A stretch of 54,896 nt of DNA from Streptomyces sp. TRM68367. Lineage in GTDB: Bacteria; Actinomycetota; Actinomycetes; Streptomycetales; Streptomycetaceae. Below are positions 25,487 through 33,966 of the stretch, piece after piece (the first letter of the stretch is position 1; each line of letters begins with the position of its first letter). The stretch lies in contig NZ_JACTVI010000034.1 of assembly GCF_014495685.1 (NCBI RefSeq), positions 1 to 54,896 of the forward strand, given 5' to 3'. The translations under genes and the position numbers were made by a program. Below the pieces are notes generated by a model. That model did not search any database. It saw nothing but the letters and a program-made list of their open reading frames with translations, and was not told where the DNA came from.

Positions 25487-26545
25487 ATGGTCCGTACGGG
25501 GAGTGCGAGCGTGGCGGCCGGGCCGACGCTGGCGGTCGTGGCCCGCGAGGCGGGGGTGTCGGTGCCGACCGCGTCCAAGGTGGTCAACGGCCGGGAGGAC
25601 GTGGCGCCGGAGACGCGCCGTCGGGTCACCGAGGCGTTGGACCGGCTCGGTTATGTGCGCAGACCCCGTTTCGACGCGGCGCGTACGCCCCGCCTGGTGG
25701 ACCTCGTGGTGCATTCGCTGGAGAGTTCCTGGTCGGGTGCGGTGCTGCACGGTGTGGAGGAGGCGGCGCACGACGCGGGCCTGGAGGTCGTGGTGTCGGC
25801 GGGGCTGACCCGGACGCGGGACGGGCGGCCGGAGCGGGGGTGGCTGGACAAGCTGGTGGCCCGTGGCTCGTCCGGGGTGCTGTTCAATCTGGCCGAGTTG
25901 AGCGAGTCGCAGTACGCGTGGCTGGAGCAGCACCGCATTCCGTTCGTGATGATCGATCCGTTTCTGGAGCCGCCGGCCGGTGTGGTGTCGGTGGGTGCGG
26001 CGAACTGGCAGGGCGGGGTGACGGCGACCGAGCACCTGCTGGCGCTCGGGCATGAGCGGATCGCCGTCATCGCCGGGCACCGGCGGAAGATGTGCAGCAG
26101 CGCGCGGGTCGCCGGGTATCGTTCGGCGCTCGCCTCCGCGGGCGTGAGGCACCGCGCCGAGTACGTCCGGCACGCCGACTTCGACGAGACCGTGGCCCGG
26201 CGCCGCATGCTGGAACTTCTGGAACTGCCCGAGCCGCCGACGGCCGTCTTCGTCTGTTCGGACCGGATGGCGCTGGGTGTCTACGAGGCGCTGGCCGAGC
26301 GGGGGTTGAGGATACCCGACGACTTCAGTGTGATCGGTTTCGACGATTTGCCCGAGGCCCGCTGGATCACTCCGGCCCTGACCACCGTCCGCCAGCCCCT
26401 GTCGGAGATGGCGGCCACGGCCCTGCGTCTGCTGGTGCGCATGATGGACGGCAGCCGTCCGGAGAGCACGCGGACGGAGTTGTCGACGCGGCTGGTGGAG
26501 CGGGCGAGCACGGCGGTGCCGCGCGGCACCGGCGCCGGCGCGTGA
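25487..26545 (+). CDS. LacI-family transcriptional regulator (third)
   Basis: The product is 352 residues; ATG 25487 follows GGAGAGG. The HTH is VVAREAGVSVPTASKVVNG (about residues 17-35), and the PTASKVV recognition helix differs from the TVSRVL and SVSRVL of the two other LacI proteins. It therefore probably reads another operator, most likely GAAGCGCTTTC at 25390 and 17619. The effector domain includes GHERIAVIAGH and GFDDLPEARWI. The likely effector is xylose or an oligosaccharide, given the GH43 gene next door. Confidence 0.9.
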   Translation: MVRTGSASVAAGPTLAVVAREAGVSVPTASKVVNGREDVAPETRRRVTEALDRLGYVRRPRFDAARTPRLVDLVVHSLESSWSGAVLHGVEEAAHDAGLEVVVSAGLTRTRDGRPERGWLDKLVARGSSGVLFNLAELSESQYAWLEQHRIPFVMIDPFLEPPAGVVSVGAANWQGGVTATEHLLALGHERIAVIAGHRRKMCSSARVAGYRSALASAGVRHRAEYVRHADFDETVARRRMLELLELPEPPTAVFVCSDRMALGVYEALAERGLRIPDDFSVIGFDDLPEARWITPALTTVRQPLSEMAATALRLLVRMMDGSRPESTRTELSTRLVERASTAVPRGTGAGA

Positions 26546-26728
26546 CGGGCACTTTTCGGTGGTCTTCGAGATCGCAGGCGTACGAGGTCGGCAACGACCA
26601 GATCCGGAGCGCGGACTCCACGCCCCCGGCGGAGTTTCCGGTGGTCACGGTGAACGACCTGCCGCTGCCCACCGAGGTGTGACCCGGGAACTCACCGTGG
26701 ACCGGACCGGGCCCTCGTCTGCGGACGG
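26546..26728 (+). other. Open frame tail without recognised homology
   Basis: A frame overlapping the LacI 3' end continues to TGA at 26680-26682 and ends with PPAEFPVVTVNDLPLPTEV, which has protein-like composition. It has no start of its own after the LacI gene. It may be the 3' remnant of a deleted gene such as a glycoside hydrolase. I cannot identify it. Confidence 0.25.
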
Positions 26729-27385
26729 TCAGTCCGTAAGGGCGGCTGCCCAGGTGAGGCCGCCGAGGAGGTGGGTACGGAAGTCGGGGTCGGCGTAGGC
26801 CTCGCAGGCGTGGCCGAGGGCCGTGTAGAAAACGCGGCCCTCGCCGTGCTCTCGGCTCCACACCAGGGGGTGGTCGGCGCCCATGCCGCCTCCGTCGTAC
26901 GACGACTCGTCCGCGCAGGCGAGGACGTGGACCGCACCCCGGGGGTTGGTGCGGAAGTCGTACCACTCGTCGGTGAAGTCCCATACCGGCGGCAGGTGGC
27001 GGGTCGCCGGGTGGGTGCGGTCCTCGATCACCGCCTTGCCGGGCTGGTGGTCGGGGTGCCGGTCGAACCACGCGCCCAGCATCTCGCCGTAGTACGGCCA
27101 GTCGTACTCGGTGCAGGCCGCCGCGTGGATGCCGGCGAAGCCGCCGCCCGCCTCGACGTACGCGGCGAGGCGGGCGCGGCCGGGCGGGGTGAGGACCTCG
27201 CCGCTGGTGGAGAGGAACACGACGGCGGCGTAGGCGTCGAGGGGCCCCTCCAGGGCCGCCGGATCCTCCGTCGCGTCCACCTCGAAGTCGCCCAGGGTGC
27301 GCAGCGCCGCGACGCCCGCCGGGATGGAGTCGTGCCGGTAGGCGGTGGTACGGGTGTAGACGAGCAGTCGTGGTGCCGGTGCCAT
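26729..27385 (-). CDS. ThuA-domain protein
   Basis: The product is 218 residues from ATG 27385, covering one ThuA (trehalose-utilisation, glutamine-amidotransferase-like) domain. It starts LLVYTRTTAYRHDSIP and has GGGFAGIHAAACTEYDWPYY, in which the Gly-Ile-His-Ala segment is the family signature. Later come DEWYDFR, PLVWSREHGEGRVFY and TALGHACEAY. ThuA proteins often occur in sugar catabolic loci, but their activity is not firmly established. The frame is open further upstream but loses similarity. It faces the third LacI gene tail to tail. Confidence 0.85.
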   Translation of the reverse strand: MAPAPRLLVYTRTTAYRHDSIPAGVAALRTLGDFEVDATEDPAALEGPLDAYAAVVFLSTSGEVLTPPGRARLAAYVEAGGGFAGIHAAACTEYDWPYYGEMLGAWFDRHPDHQPGKAVIEDRTHPATRHLPPVWDFTDEWYDFRTNPRGAVHVLACADESSYDGGGMGADHPLVWSREHGEGRVFYTALGHACEAYADPDFRTHLLGGLTWAAALTD

Positions 27386-27400
27386 GAATTCGACCCTATG

Positions 27401-27537
27401 GGCACCTCCACCCGCACGTCGCCGTACGGCAACGGCAGCAGCCGGAGCAGGAAACCGCGGCCGGGCGGTACGCCGTGCACCAGGGCGTTGGTGGCCAGCT
27501 CGCTGACGCACAGCACGATGTCGTACGACCGCCGCCA
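27401..27537 (-). pseudogene. Fragment of an RsbW-like histidine-kinase-type ATPase
   Basis: On the minus strand about 45 residues read DIVLCVSELATNALVHG and FLLRLLPLPYGDVRVEV. This is the N-box region of the anti-sigma-factor-like ATPases that are abundant in streptomycetes. The region before it and the G-boxes after it are absent, so it is truncated at both ends. Its 5' break abuts a plus-strand gene tail. Confidence 0.55.
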
Positions 27538-27540
27538 TCC

Positions 27541-27643
27541 GCCCCCTGCTGTCCGTCCTCGGTACCGAACTCGCCCTCACCACCGGCCCGGTGGGGATGT
27601 GCTTCACCGTGGAGACACGGCGCGGGCCGGTCACCTTCGAGTA
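27541..27643 (+). pseudogene. 3' tail of an unidentified gene
   Basis: A plus-strand frame with high G/C third positions encodes LLSVLGTELALTTGPVGM followed by CFTVETRRGPVTFE and TAG. It has no start codon context and looks like the last 34 residues of a deleted gene. It begins where the minus-strand ATPase fragment breaks off. Confidence 0.35.
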
Positions 27644-27707
27644 GGCACGGCGGCCGGTGTCCGATTCCTTCAAGACCTGGCGGCCGGACGCTGCCTACGA
27701 TGGGCAC

Positions 27708-28109
27708 ATGACTGCTCGATTCGACGCCATCGGTCTTGTTGTTTCCGAAATGGCGGTTTCCGTGGGGTTCTATCGGCGCCTCGGGTTCGCGTTCCCGGAG
27801 GGTGCAGAGCAGGAGGGGCATGCCGAGGCCGAACTGCCCGGTGGGCTGCGGCTGATGCTCGACACCGAGGAGATGGTGCGATCCTTCCTGCCCGAGTGGC
27901 AGCCGCCGGTCGGCGGGGGCCGGGCCTCGCTGGCCCTGCGGTGTGACAGTCCCGGTGAGGTGGACGCGCTGTACGAGGAACTGGTCGGTGCCGGGTGTCA
28001 CGGTGAGCTGAAGCCGTGGGACGCGGTGTGGGGGCAGCGGTACGCCGTCGTGCGGGACCCGGACGGCAACGGGGTCGACCTGTTCGCGTCGCTACCGGCC
28101 GCCCAGTAG
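27708..28109 (+). CDS. VOC (glyoxalase/bleomycin-resistance-fold) family protein
   Basis: The product is 133 residues from ATG 27708; an in-frame ATG does not exist closer to the fold. One VOC module is seen: FDAIGLVVSEMAVSVGFYRR at the start and YAVVRDPDGNGVDLFA at the end, the usual paired beta-alpha-beta-beta-beta repeats. Members are metal-dependent dioxygenases, isomerases or drug-binding proteins. The product class cannot be narrowed. Its last 18 bases overlap the end of the convergent AraC remnant. Confidence 0.85.
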   Translation: MTARFDAIGLVVSEMAVSVGFYRRLGFAFPEGAEQEGHAEAELPGGLRLMLDTEEMVRSFLPEWQPPVGGGRASLALRCDSPGEVDALYEELVGAGCHGELKPWDAVWGQRYAVVRDPDGNGVDLFASLPAAQ

Positions 28110-28562
28110 CCTGCCCGGCGGCAGGCCCGTCAGGTCCTTCACTTCCCGGGCCAGGTGGGCCTGGTCCGCGTAGCCGGCGCGGGCGGCCGTCTCCGCGAGG
28201 GGTACGTCCGCCCGGGCCAGGGCGAGGGCGCGCTGGAGGCGCAGGACGCGGGCGAGGGTCTTGGGTCCGTAGCCGAACGCGGTGAGCGCGCGCCGGTGCA
28301 ACTGGCGTACGCCCAGGCCCAGTTCGTCGGCGGTCTGGGCGACGGGGCGGCCTGCGTGGAGGGCGGCGACGATCTGGCCGAGCAGTGGGTCCGGTGGATC
28401 GGTGTCGGCGGCGCGGTGCAGTGCCAGTGTCTCCAGTCCGGTGGCCGGGTCGGGGGCCGCGTTCACGTGGGCGGTCGCGCGGCGTACGTCTGCCGTTGGC
28501 CACAGGTCGGTGAGGGGGACGCGTCGGTCGCGCAGTTCGTGTGCGGGTACGCCGAGGAAGGC
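28092..28562 (-). pseudogene. 5'-truncated AraC-family regulator
   Basis: The minus-strand frame encodes AFLGVPAHELRDRRVPLTDL, then a linker, then an intact two-HTH AraC domain (LGLGVRQLHRRALTAFGYGP and later ETAARAGYADQAHLAREVKD). The N-terminal 60-80 residues expected before AFLGVP are missing, and no start codon with a ribosome site exists at the break. The sequence switches near 28565 to a plus-strand gene that is also truncated. A shortened regulator starting at an internal codon cannot be excluded. Confidence 0.65.
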
Positions 28563-28565
28563 GCA

Positions 28566-29280
28566 GGGGTTCGACTGGGAGGACCGGTCGACGTGGGCGG
28601 CGGTGCTGCGGGGCGCGGATGCCGTGTACCTGGTGCATCCCGTGGACGTCGGCTCGCCTGCTGCCGCCGGGGCGCTCGGGGGGCTCGCGCGGGAGGCGGT
28701 CGGGCTCGGGGTGCGGCGGCTGGTGCTGCTGTCCGCGCGGGGCGAGGAGCGGGCGCGGCCCACGGAGGAGGCGGTGCGGGCGGCGTGCGGGGATCTGACC
28801 GTCGTACGGGCGGCGTGGTTCGACCAGAACTTCAGTGAGGGGCCGCTGGTGAAGGAGTTGCGGGAGAGCGGGGAGCTGGCGTTTCCGGGCGGGGAGGTGC
28901 GCGAGCCGTTCATCGACGTGCGGGACATCGCGGACGTGGTGGTGGCCGCGCTGGCGGAAGGCGACCGGTATGCGGGGCGGGAGCTGACGGTGTCGGGGCC
29001 GCGGCTGCTGACGTGGGGCGAGGCCGTGGCGGAGATCGCGAAGGCGGCGGGGCGGGAGCTGACGTAACGGTATGTGCTGGCGCGCGAGTACGGGGACCGG
29101 CTGGTCGGGTTCGGGGTGCTGCCCGAGGAGGCGGGCCGGGTGGTCGAGCTGTTCGAGGAACTCCTCGACGGGCGCAACGCCCACCTGTCGGACGGCGTGC
29201 GGGAGGTCCTGGGGCGCGAGCCGCGCGATTTCGCCGACTATGCGAGGGAGGCGGCCGCGGCCGGGGCGTGGCAGGTGTGA
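28566..29280 (+). pseudogene. Truncated and interrupted NmrA-like NAD(P)-binding protein
   Basis: From about 28566 the plus strand encodes FDWEDRSTWAAVLRGADAVY, LVLLSARGEERARPTEEAVR, VVRAAWFDQNFSEG and PFIDVRDIADVVVAAL, the NmrA/ergot-reductase type. The N-terminal Gly-rich dinucleotide loop is missing. A TAA at 29065-29067 interrupts the frame between RELT and RYVLAREYGDRL, and the remaining C-terminus continues in frame to 29280. So the gene lost its 5' end and acquired a nonsense codon. Confidence 0.75.
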
Positions 29281-29319
29281 GGGGTGTTGCGGCCGGTGTG
29301 TACGGAGAGCGGGCCGCGC

Positions 29320-30471
29320 TCACTTCTCTGGTGGCGGTGGCGTGTCCTTCTCCCTCGGTGTGTGTTTCCAATGTGTGCTCTTGACGTGGGTGCGCAGGCG
29401 GGACGTGACGTCCTCCGGGGGGAGGAAGCGGGACCAGCGTTCGGGGAACTCCGAGGGCATGTCGGGGTCGGTCTCGCCGCCCGCGGTGGTGCGGGCGACG
29501 TATTCGGCGACCTGGGCCTGGCGCAGGCGCTCGTTGGCCTCGCGGGCGGCGGCCGTGGCGGCGGCCGGCCAGACGCGGTCGATCGCGGCGTTGACCGCGG
29601 CGCCGACGAGGACGGCGAACGCGGACACGCCGATCCAGAGGAGGACAGCCACGGGGGCGGCCAGGGAGCCGTAGATGGTGGGGCCCTCCACCGTGTTGGT
29701 GAGGTAGATGCGGAGGAGGAAACTGCCCAGTACCCACATGCCGAGGGCGACCAGGGCACCCGGCACGTCCTCGATCCACGGGGAGCGCACGGGGACGGAG
29801 ACGTGGTAGAGGGTCGTGAGGAAGGCGATCCCCAGGAGGATCACGACCGGCCAGTACAGGACCTGCACCACCGTCGTCGACCAGGGGACGATGCGGACCA
29901 CCGCGTCGGGGCCGGCCACCATCAAGGGCAGCGCGACCGAGCCGATCAGCAGGGCCACTATGAACAGGAGAAACGCGAGCAGGCGGGTTTTCACGATGCC
30001 GCGGACGCCGTCGAGGCCGTACATGACGGTGATGGTGTCGATGAAGACGTTTACCGCGCGCGAGCCGGACCACAGGGCGAACAGGAAGCCGATGGAGATG
30101 ACGTCGGGCCGGCCGCCCTTCATCACGTCGTGCAGGATCGGCTCCGCGATCTGACGGACGCCCTTGTCGGACAGGACCGTGCGCGAGGCCTCCAGGAGGT
30201 TGCTCTGCAGGCTCTGGATGGTGTCGGCGCCGGTCCAGGCGTCGACGTAACCGAGCAACCCGATCATGCTGAGCAGCAGCGGCGGCACCGACAGCAGCGT
30301 GAAGAACGCCGCCTCGGCGGCCAGGCCCAGGATGCGGTACTCGATGCAGGAGTTGACGGTGTCCTTGAGCAACAGCCAGGCGGTCCTGCGCTTGGAGACG
30401 TTCCGGTACAGGGCGCGAGCCCGGTGGAGTCGGCCGGAGGGCGTATGGAGGGATTCACTTGCTGGCTGCAC
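29320..30471 (-). CDS. YihY/BrkB-family inner-membrane protein
   Basis: The product is 383 residues with six or seven hydrophobic segments. It has the BrkB hallmarks: GLAAEAAFFTLLSVPPLLL in the first membrane region, FLFALWSGSRAVNVFIDTI in the centre and PTIYGSLAAPVAVLLWIGVS later, with a polar C-terminal tail. The family was once called RNase BN, wrongly. A role in transport or envelope function is likely but unproven. It is divergent, across 98 bases, from the acyl-CoA dehydrogenase gene. Confidence 0.88.
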   Translation of the reverse strand: MQPASESLHTPSGRLHRARALYRNVSKRRTAWLLLKDTVNSCIEYRILGLAAEAAFFTLLSVPPLLLSMIGLLGYVDAWTGADTIQSLQSNLLEASRTVLSDKGVRQIAEPILHDVMKGGRPDVISIGFLFALWSGSRAVNVFIDTITVMYGLDGVRGIVKTRLLAFLLFIVALLIGSVALPLMVAGPDAVVRIVPWSTTVVQVLYWPVVILLGIAFLTTLYHVSVPVRSPWIEDVPGALVALGMWVLGSFLLRIYLTNTVEGPTIYGSLAAPVAVLLWIGVSAFAVLVGAAVNAAIDRVWPAAATAAAREANERLRQAQVAEYVARTTAGGETDPDMPSEFPERWSRFLPPEDVTSRLRTHVKSTHWKHTPREKDTPPPPEK

Positions 30472-30569
30472 CCCCTAACGGTATCCGTCGTGCCTGGCCA
30501 CGCTCACCCTCGGCCCGGTCTCCCGGGCTCCCGGTGACCTGCGTGGTACCGCGGGGTAGGTTCACAGGC

Positions 30570-32204
30570 ATGGCAGGCAGCACCCACACCGTGACCAATC
30601 AGGCGCCGCCGCTCGTCGGCCACGACGTCTTCAGCTCCGACCGGGCCCTGGCGGAGGCGGTGCGGCGGCATGTGCCGGCGGAGCTGCTCGACGAGGTGCT
30701 GGACGAGCTGTCGGCACTCGGGCGGACCTCCGGCGCGGCGCAGGTGCAGGAGTGGGGGGCGCAGGCCAACGAGAACCCGCCGCGGCTGCGCACCCACGAC
30801 CGGTACGGACACCGGATCGACGAGGTCGACTTCCATCCGGCCTGGCACCGGCTGCTCAGCAAGGGTGTGTCGGCGGGGCTGACCGCGGCCTGGGGGCGGC
30901 CGGGCGGGCATGTGCGGCGCGCGGCCGGATTCCTGGTGTGGACGCAGGTCGAGGCCGGCAACGGCTGCCCGCTGTCGATGACGCACGCGGCCGTGCCCGC
31001 CCTGCGCGCGGATCCGGCGCTCGCCGCCGAGTGGGAGCCGCGGCTGGCGTCCACGGTGTACGACCGTGGGCTGCGGCCGGCCCGGGACAAGGCCGGGGTG
31101 CTGTTCGGGATGGGCATGACGGAGAAGCAGGGCGGCAGTGACGTACGGGCGAACACGACGTCCGCGCGGCCGCTCGCCGAGGACGGAACGTACGAGCTGA
31201 CCGGGCACAAGTGGTTCTGCTCGGCGCCCATGTCCGACGGTTTTCTGGTGCTTGCCCAGGCGCCGGGCGGATTGACGTGTTTTCTGGTGCCGCGGGTGCT
31301 GGCGGACGGCACGCGCAACGTGTTTCTCCTCCAGCGGCTCAAGGACAAGCTGGGGAACCGGTCGAACGCCTCCGCCGAGGTCGAGTTCGACGGCACGTGG
31401 GCGCGCCGGGTCGGCGAGGAGGGGCACGGGGTGCGCACCATCATCGGGATGGTGGCGGCGACCCGGCTGGACTGTGTGTTCGGCTCGGCCGGGCTGATGC
31501 GGCAGGCCGTCGCGCAGGCCGTCCACCACTGCACGCACCGGGAGGCTTTCGGCGGGAAACTCGTCGACAAGCCGCTCATGCGCAACGTGCTGGCCGACCT
31601 CGCGATCGAGTCGGAGGCGGCGACCGCGCTGGCGCTGCGGCTGGCGGCGGCGTACGACGACGGCGGCGAGCAGGAGCGGGCGCTGCTGCGGCTGGCGGTG
31701 CCCGCGGCCAAGTACTGGGTGACCAAGCGGTGCGCGCCGGTGGCGGTCGAGGCCGCCGAGTGCCTGGGCGGAAACGGTTACGTCGAGGAGTCCGGGATGC
31801 CGCGGCTGGTGCGCGAGTCGCCGCTGAACTCGATCTGGGAGGGCGCGGGCAACGTCCAGGCGCTGGACGTGCTGCGGGCGCTCCAGCGGGAGCCGGGCGC
31901 CTTCGACGCCGTACTGCTGGAGCTCGGCCGGGCGCGCGGCGCCGACCACCGGCTGGACGGCGCGGTCAAGCGGCTGCTGACCGAACTCGGTGATCTGGAG
32001 GGCGTCGAGGGGCGGGCGCGGCGGCTGGTGGAGCGGCTGGCGCTGGTGCTCCAGGGGTCGCTGCTCGTGCGGTACGCGCCGCCGGAGGTGGCCGACGCGT
32101 TCTGCGCGTCCCGGCTGGGCGGTGACGGCGGGGCGGCGTTCGGGACGCTGCCGCCCACGCTGGATCTGGCGGCGGTCGTGGAGCGGGCGCGGCCAGTGGC
32201 CTGA
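30570..32204 (+). CDS. AidB-like acyl-CoA dehydrogenase family protein
   Basis: The product is 544 residues, the length of AidB (about 541) and longer than ordinary acyl-CoA dehydrogenases. ATG 30570 is chosen as the first in-frame start before the conserved region. The flavin-binding core is visible: MGMTEKQGGSDVRANTT, GHKWFCSAPMSDGFLV and ECLGGNGYVEESGMPRLVRE. RESPLNSIWEGAGNVQALD near the C-terminus is diagnostic of the AidB group. AidB binds DNA and flavin during the alkylation response in E. coli. The substrate of streptomycete members is not established. Confidence 0.88.
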   Translation: MAGSTHTVTNQAPPLVGHDVFSSDRALAEAVRRHVPAELLDEVLDELSALGRTSGAAQVQEWGAQANENPPRLRTHDRYGHRIDEVDFHPAWHRLLSKGVSAGLTAAWGRPGGHVRRAAGFLVWTQVEAGNGCPLSMTHAAVPALRADPALAAEWEPRLASTVYDRGLRPARDKAGVLFGMGMTEKQGGSDVRANTTSARPLAEDGTYELTGHKWFCSAPMSDGFLVLAQAPGGLTCFLVPRVLADGTRNVFLLQRLKDKLGNRSNASAEVEFDGTWARRVGEEGHGVRTIIGMVAATRLDCVFGSAGLMRQAVAQAVHHCTHREAFGGKLVDKPLMRNVLADLAIESEAATALALRLAAAYDDGGEQERALLRLAVPAAKYWVTKRCAPVAVEAAECLGGNGYVEESGMPRLVRESPLNSIWEGAGNVQALDVLRALQREPGAFDAVLLELGRARGADHRLDGAVKRLLTELGDLEGVEGRARRLVERLALVLQGSLLVRYAPPEVADAFCASRLGGDGGAAFGTLPPTLDLAAVVERARPVA

Positions 32205-32347
32205 AGACCGGCGGGCACGAAGCACACGCGTGCCGCACGGAGGTGGTGCTGCGCCGACACGGCACCACCCCCGCGCCTCTGGCCCGTTCGAGGCCACGGA
32301 CGCCGCTCGGGACGGCATCGCTCAAGTTTCAGCCAGCGAGGGGCTGT

Positions 32348-32383
32348 CCACCAGGGTTGCAAGGGGTTGCAACTTGCTGGTGG
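32348..32383. promoter_or_regulatory. Large near-perfect palindrome upstream of the GAF/HTH regulator
   Basis: CCACCAG-G-GTTGCAA-GGGG-TTGCAAC-TTG-CTGGTGG has two nested perfect 7-bp arm pairs. It is 136 bases upstream of the regulator start, in a 314-base gene-free stretch (32205-32518) that shows no other feature except the hexamer repeat below. Either an operator for the regulator itself or an RNA hairpin is possible. Confidence 0.65.
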
Positions 32384-32475
32384 CTGTGAGCGGACTGGAC
32401 CCCTCCGCCCGGCGCGGGCGGCACCATGAGACGCACGATTCAGGACGGGCACCCCGTGCCGGCAGGCAATCGCTG

Positions 32476-32498
32476 ACAGGCACAGGCACAGGCACAGG
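32476..32498 (+). repeat. ACAGGC hexamer tandem repeat
   Basis: ACAGGC is repeated nearly four times just upstream of the AGGAGG ribosome site of the GAF/HTH gene. It lies in the 5' leader and could vary by slippage. Confidence 0.6.
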
Positions 32499-32518
32499 AT
32501 TCGGCACCAGGAGGACCC

Positions 32519-33796
32519 GTGGCACTGTCGCCGATGGACCTGACGCAGCTCGCCGCCGCCGACGCCACGCGTGCGGCCCGGGTACTCAGCGAGGTCCGCT
32601 CCGCCACCCTGTCCGGTCAGCGCGCGCCGGTCGCGCCGCGCCCGGTGATCGAACAGTCCTGGGAGCGCATGCTGTGCAGCGGCGTCGACCCCGACAGCGA
32701 CGTCCGCGCCGGGCTGCTGCCCCGGGAGGAGATACAGCGGCGGCGCGAGTCCTCGGCGCTGCGGCAGGTGCTGCCGGTGCTGCGGGAAGGGCTGCTGTCG
32801 GTCGCGGACGCCGCCCGCCACATCATGGTGGTGGCCGACGAGGACGGCCGGGTGCTGTGGCGGGAGGGCAGCGTGCCGGTACTGCGCAGGGCCGACAGGC
32901 TCGGCCTCGAACTCGGTGCGGACTGGCGGGAGGACGTCGTCGGCACGAACGGCGTCGGCACTCCGGTGGTCACCCGGCGCCCCGTGCAGGTGTTCGCCTC
33001 CGAGCACTTCGTGCGCTCGCAGGCCACCTGGACCTGCGCCGGCGCGCCGATCACCGACCCGCGCGACGGCCGGCTGCTCGGCGTGGTCGACGTCAGCGGG
33101 CCGCTGGAGACCATGCACCCGGCCACGCTGGCCTGGGTCGACTCGGTGGCCAAGCTCGCCGAGGCCCGGCTGCGCGAACAGCACCTGGTGGCGCTGGAGC
33201 GGCTGCGCGCCGTTGCGGCACCGGTGCTGGCCCGGCTCACCGGGCGCGCCCTGGTGGTGGACAACGGCGGCTGGACCGCCGCGGTGACCGGGATGCCGTA
33301 CACGCCGCGGATCGGGCTGCCCAAGTCGCCGGCGGCCGGCCCGAGATGGCTGCCCGTGCTCGGGCTGTGCACGCTGGAGCCGCTGGCCGGGGGCTGGCTG
33401 GTGCGGGCCGCGGACGAGCCGGAGCCGCGCGGCGCCACCCGGATCGTGCTGGACCTCGGACAGCCGCGCCGCTGGTCGGTGCAGGTGTCCGGCTCCGCGG
33501 GTTCCTGGAGCCACGAACTGAGTCCCCGGCACGCCGAGTTGCTCTACCTGCTGGCCGTGCACCGCTCCGGGCGCAGCGCGGCGGGCCTGGCGGAGGACCT
33601 GTTCGGCGACCCGGGCCGCACGGTCACGGTGCGCGCCGAGATGTCCCGGATACGGCGTTACCTCGGGGGATTTCTGGACCACCGGCCGTACCGCTTCCGT
33701 GAGGACACGGACGTCGAGGTGCTGCTCCCGGACGACCCGCGCGACCTGCTGCCGCACTCGTCCGCCCCGGCGGTGACCGGCCGCCGCACCCCCTGA
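32519..33796 (+). CDS. GAF-domain transcriptional regulator with C-terminal helix-turn-helix-like domain
   Basis: The product is 425 residues from GTG 32519, with CCAGGAGG ideally spaced upstream. The N-terminal part (IEQSWERMLCSGVDPDSD) and the GAF domain (about 95-215, ADWREDVVGTNGVGTPVVTR and SHEHF-like ASEHFVRSQATWTC) match the sensor half of AcoR-type activators. The sigma-54 ATPase is absent. The C-terminus (about 330-400) is a short winged-helix-like segment, LSPRHAELLYLLAVH and SRIRRYLGGFL. In other streptomycetes such proteins often regulate alcohol or aldehyde metabolism. No such gene is next to it here. The palindrome at 32348 is a likely autoregulatory site. Confidence 0.8.
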   Translation: MALSPMDLTQLAAADATRAARVLSEVRSATLSGQRAPVAPRPVIEQSWERMLCSGVDPDSDVRAGLLPREEIQRRRESSALRQVLPVLREGLLSVADAARHIMVVADEDGRVLWREGSVPVLRRADRLGLELGADWREDVVGTNGVGTPVVTRRPVQVFASEHFVRSQATWTCAGAPITDPRDGRLLGVVDVSGPLETMHPATLAWVDSVAKLAEARLREQHLVALERLRAVAAPVLARLTGRALVVDNGGWTAAVTGMPYTPRIGLPKSPAAGPRWLPVLGLCTLEPLAGGWLVRAADEPEPRGATRIVLDLGQPRRWSVQVSGSAGSWSHELSPRHAELLYLLAVHRSGRSAAGLAEDLFGDPGRTVTVRAEMSRIRRYLGGFLDHRPYRFREDTDVEVLLPDDPRDLLPHSSAPAVTGRRTP

Positions 33797-33966
33797 GGGC
33801 GCCCCTCTTGTTCGAACCCGGTTCGGGTCATCTTTCGCATATTTGCAAGGTCTTCGTTCCCCACCGTCCCCGCCTGCCGTAGCATCGCTCTACGGGTCAC
33901 CCCACCTGCTTTTCGGTCAACGTACGGATCATCAGGCGCAGTTGGCCCGGTGGCTCGGGAGGATCT

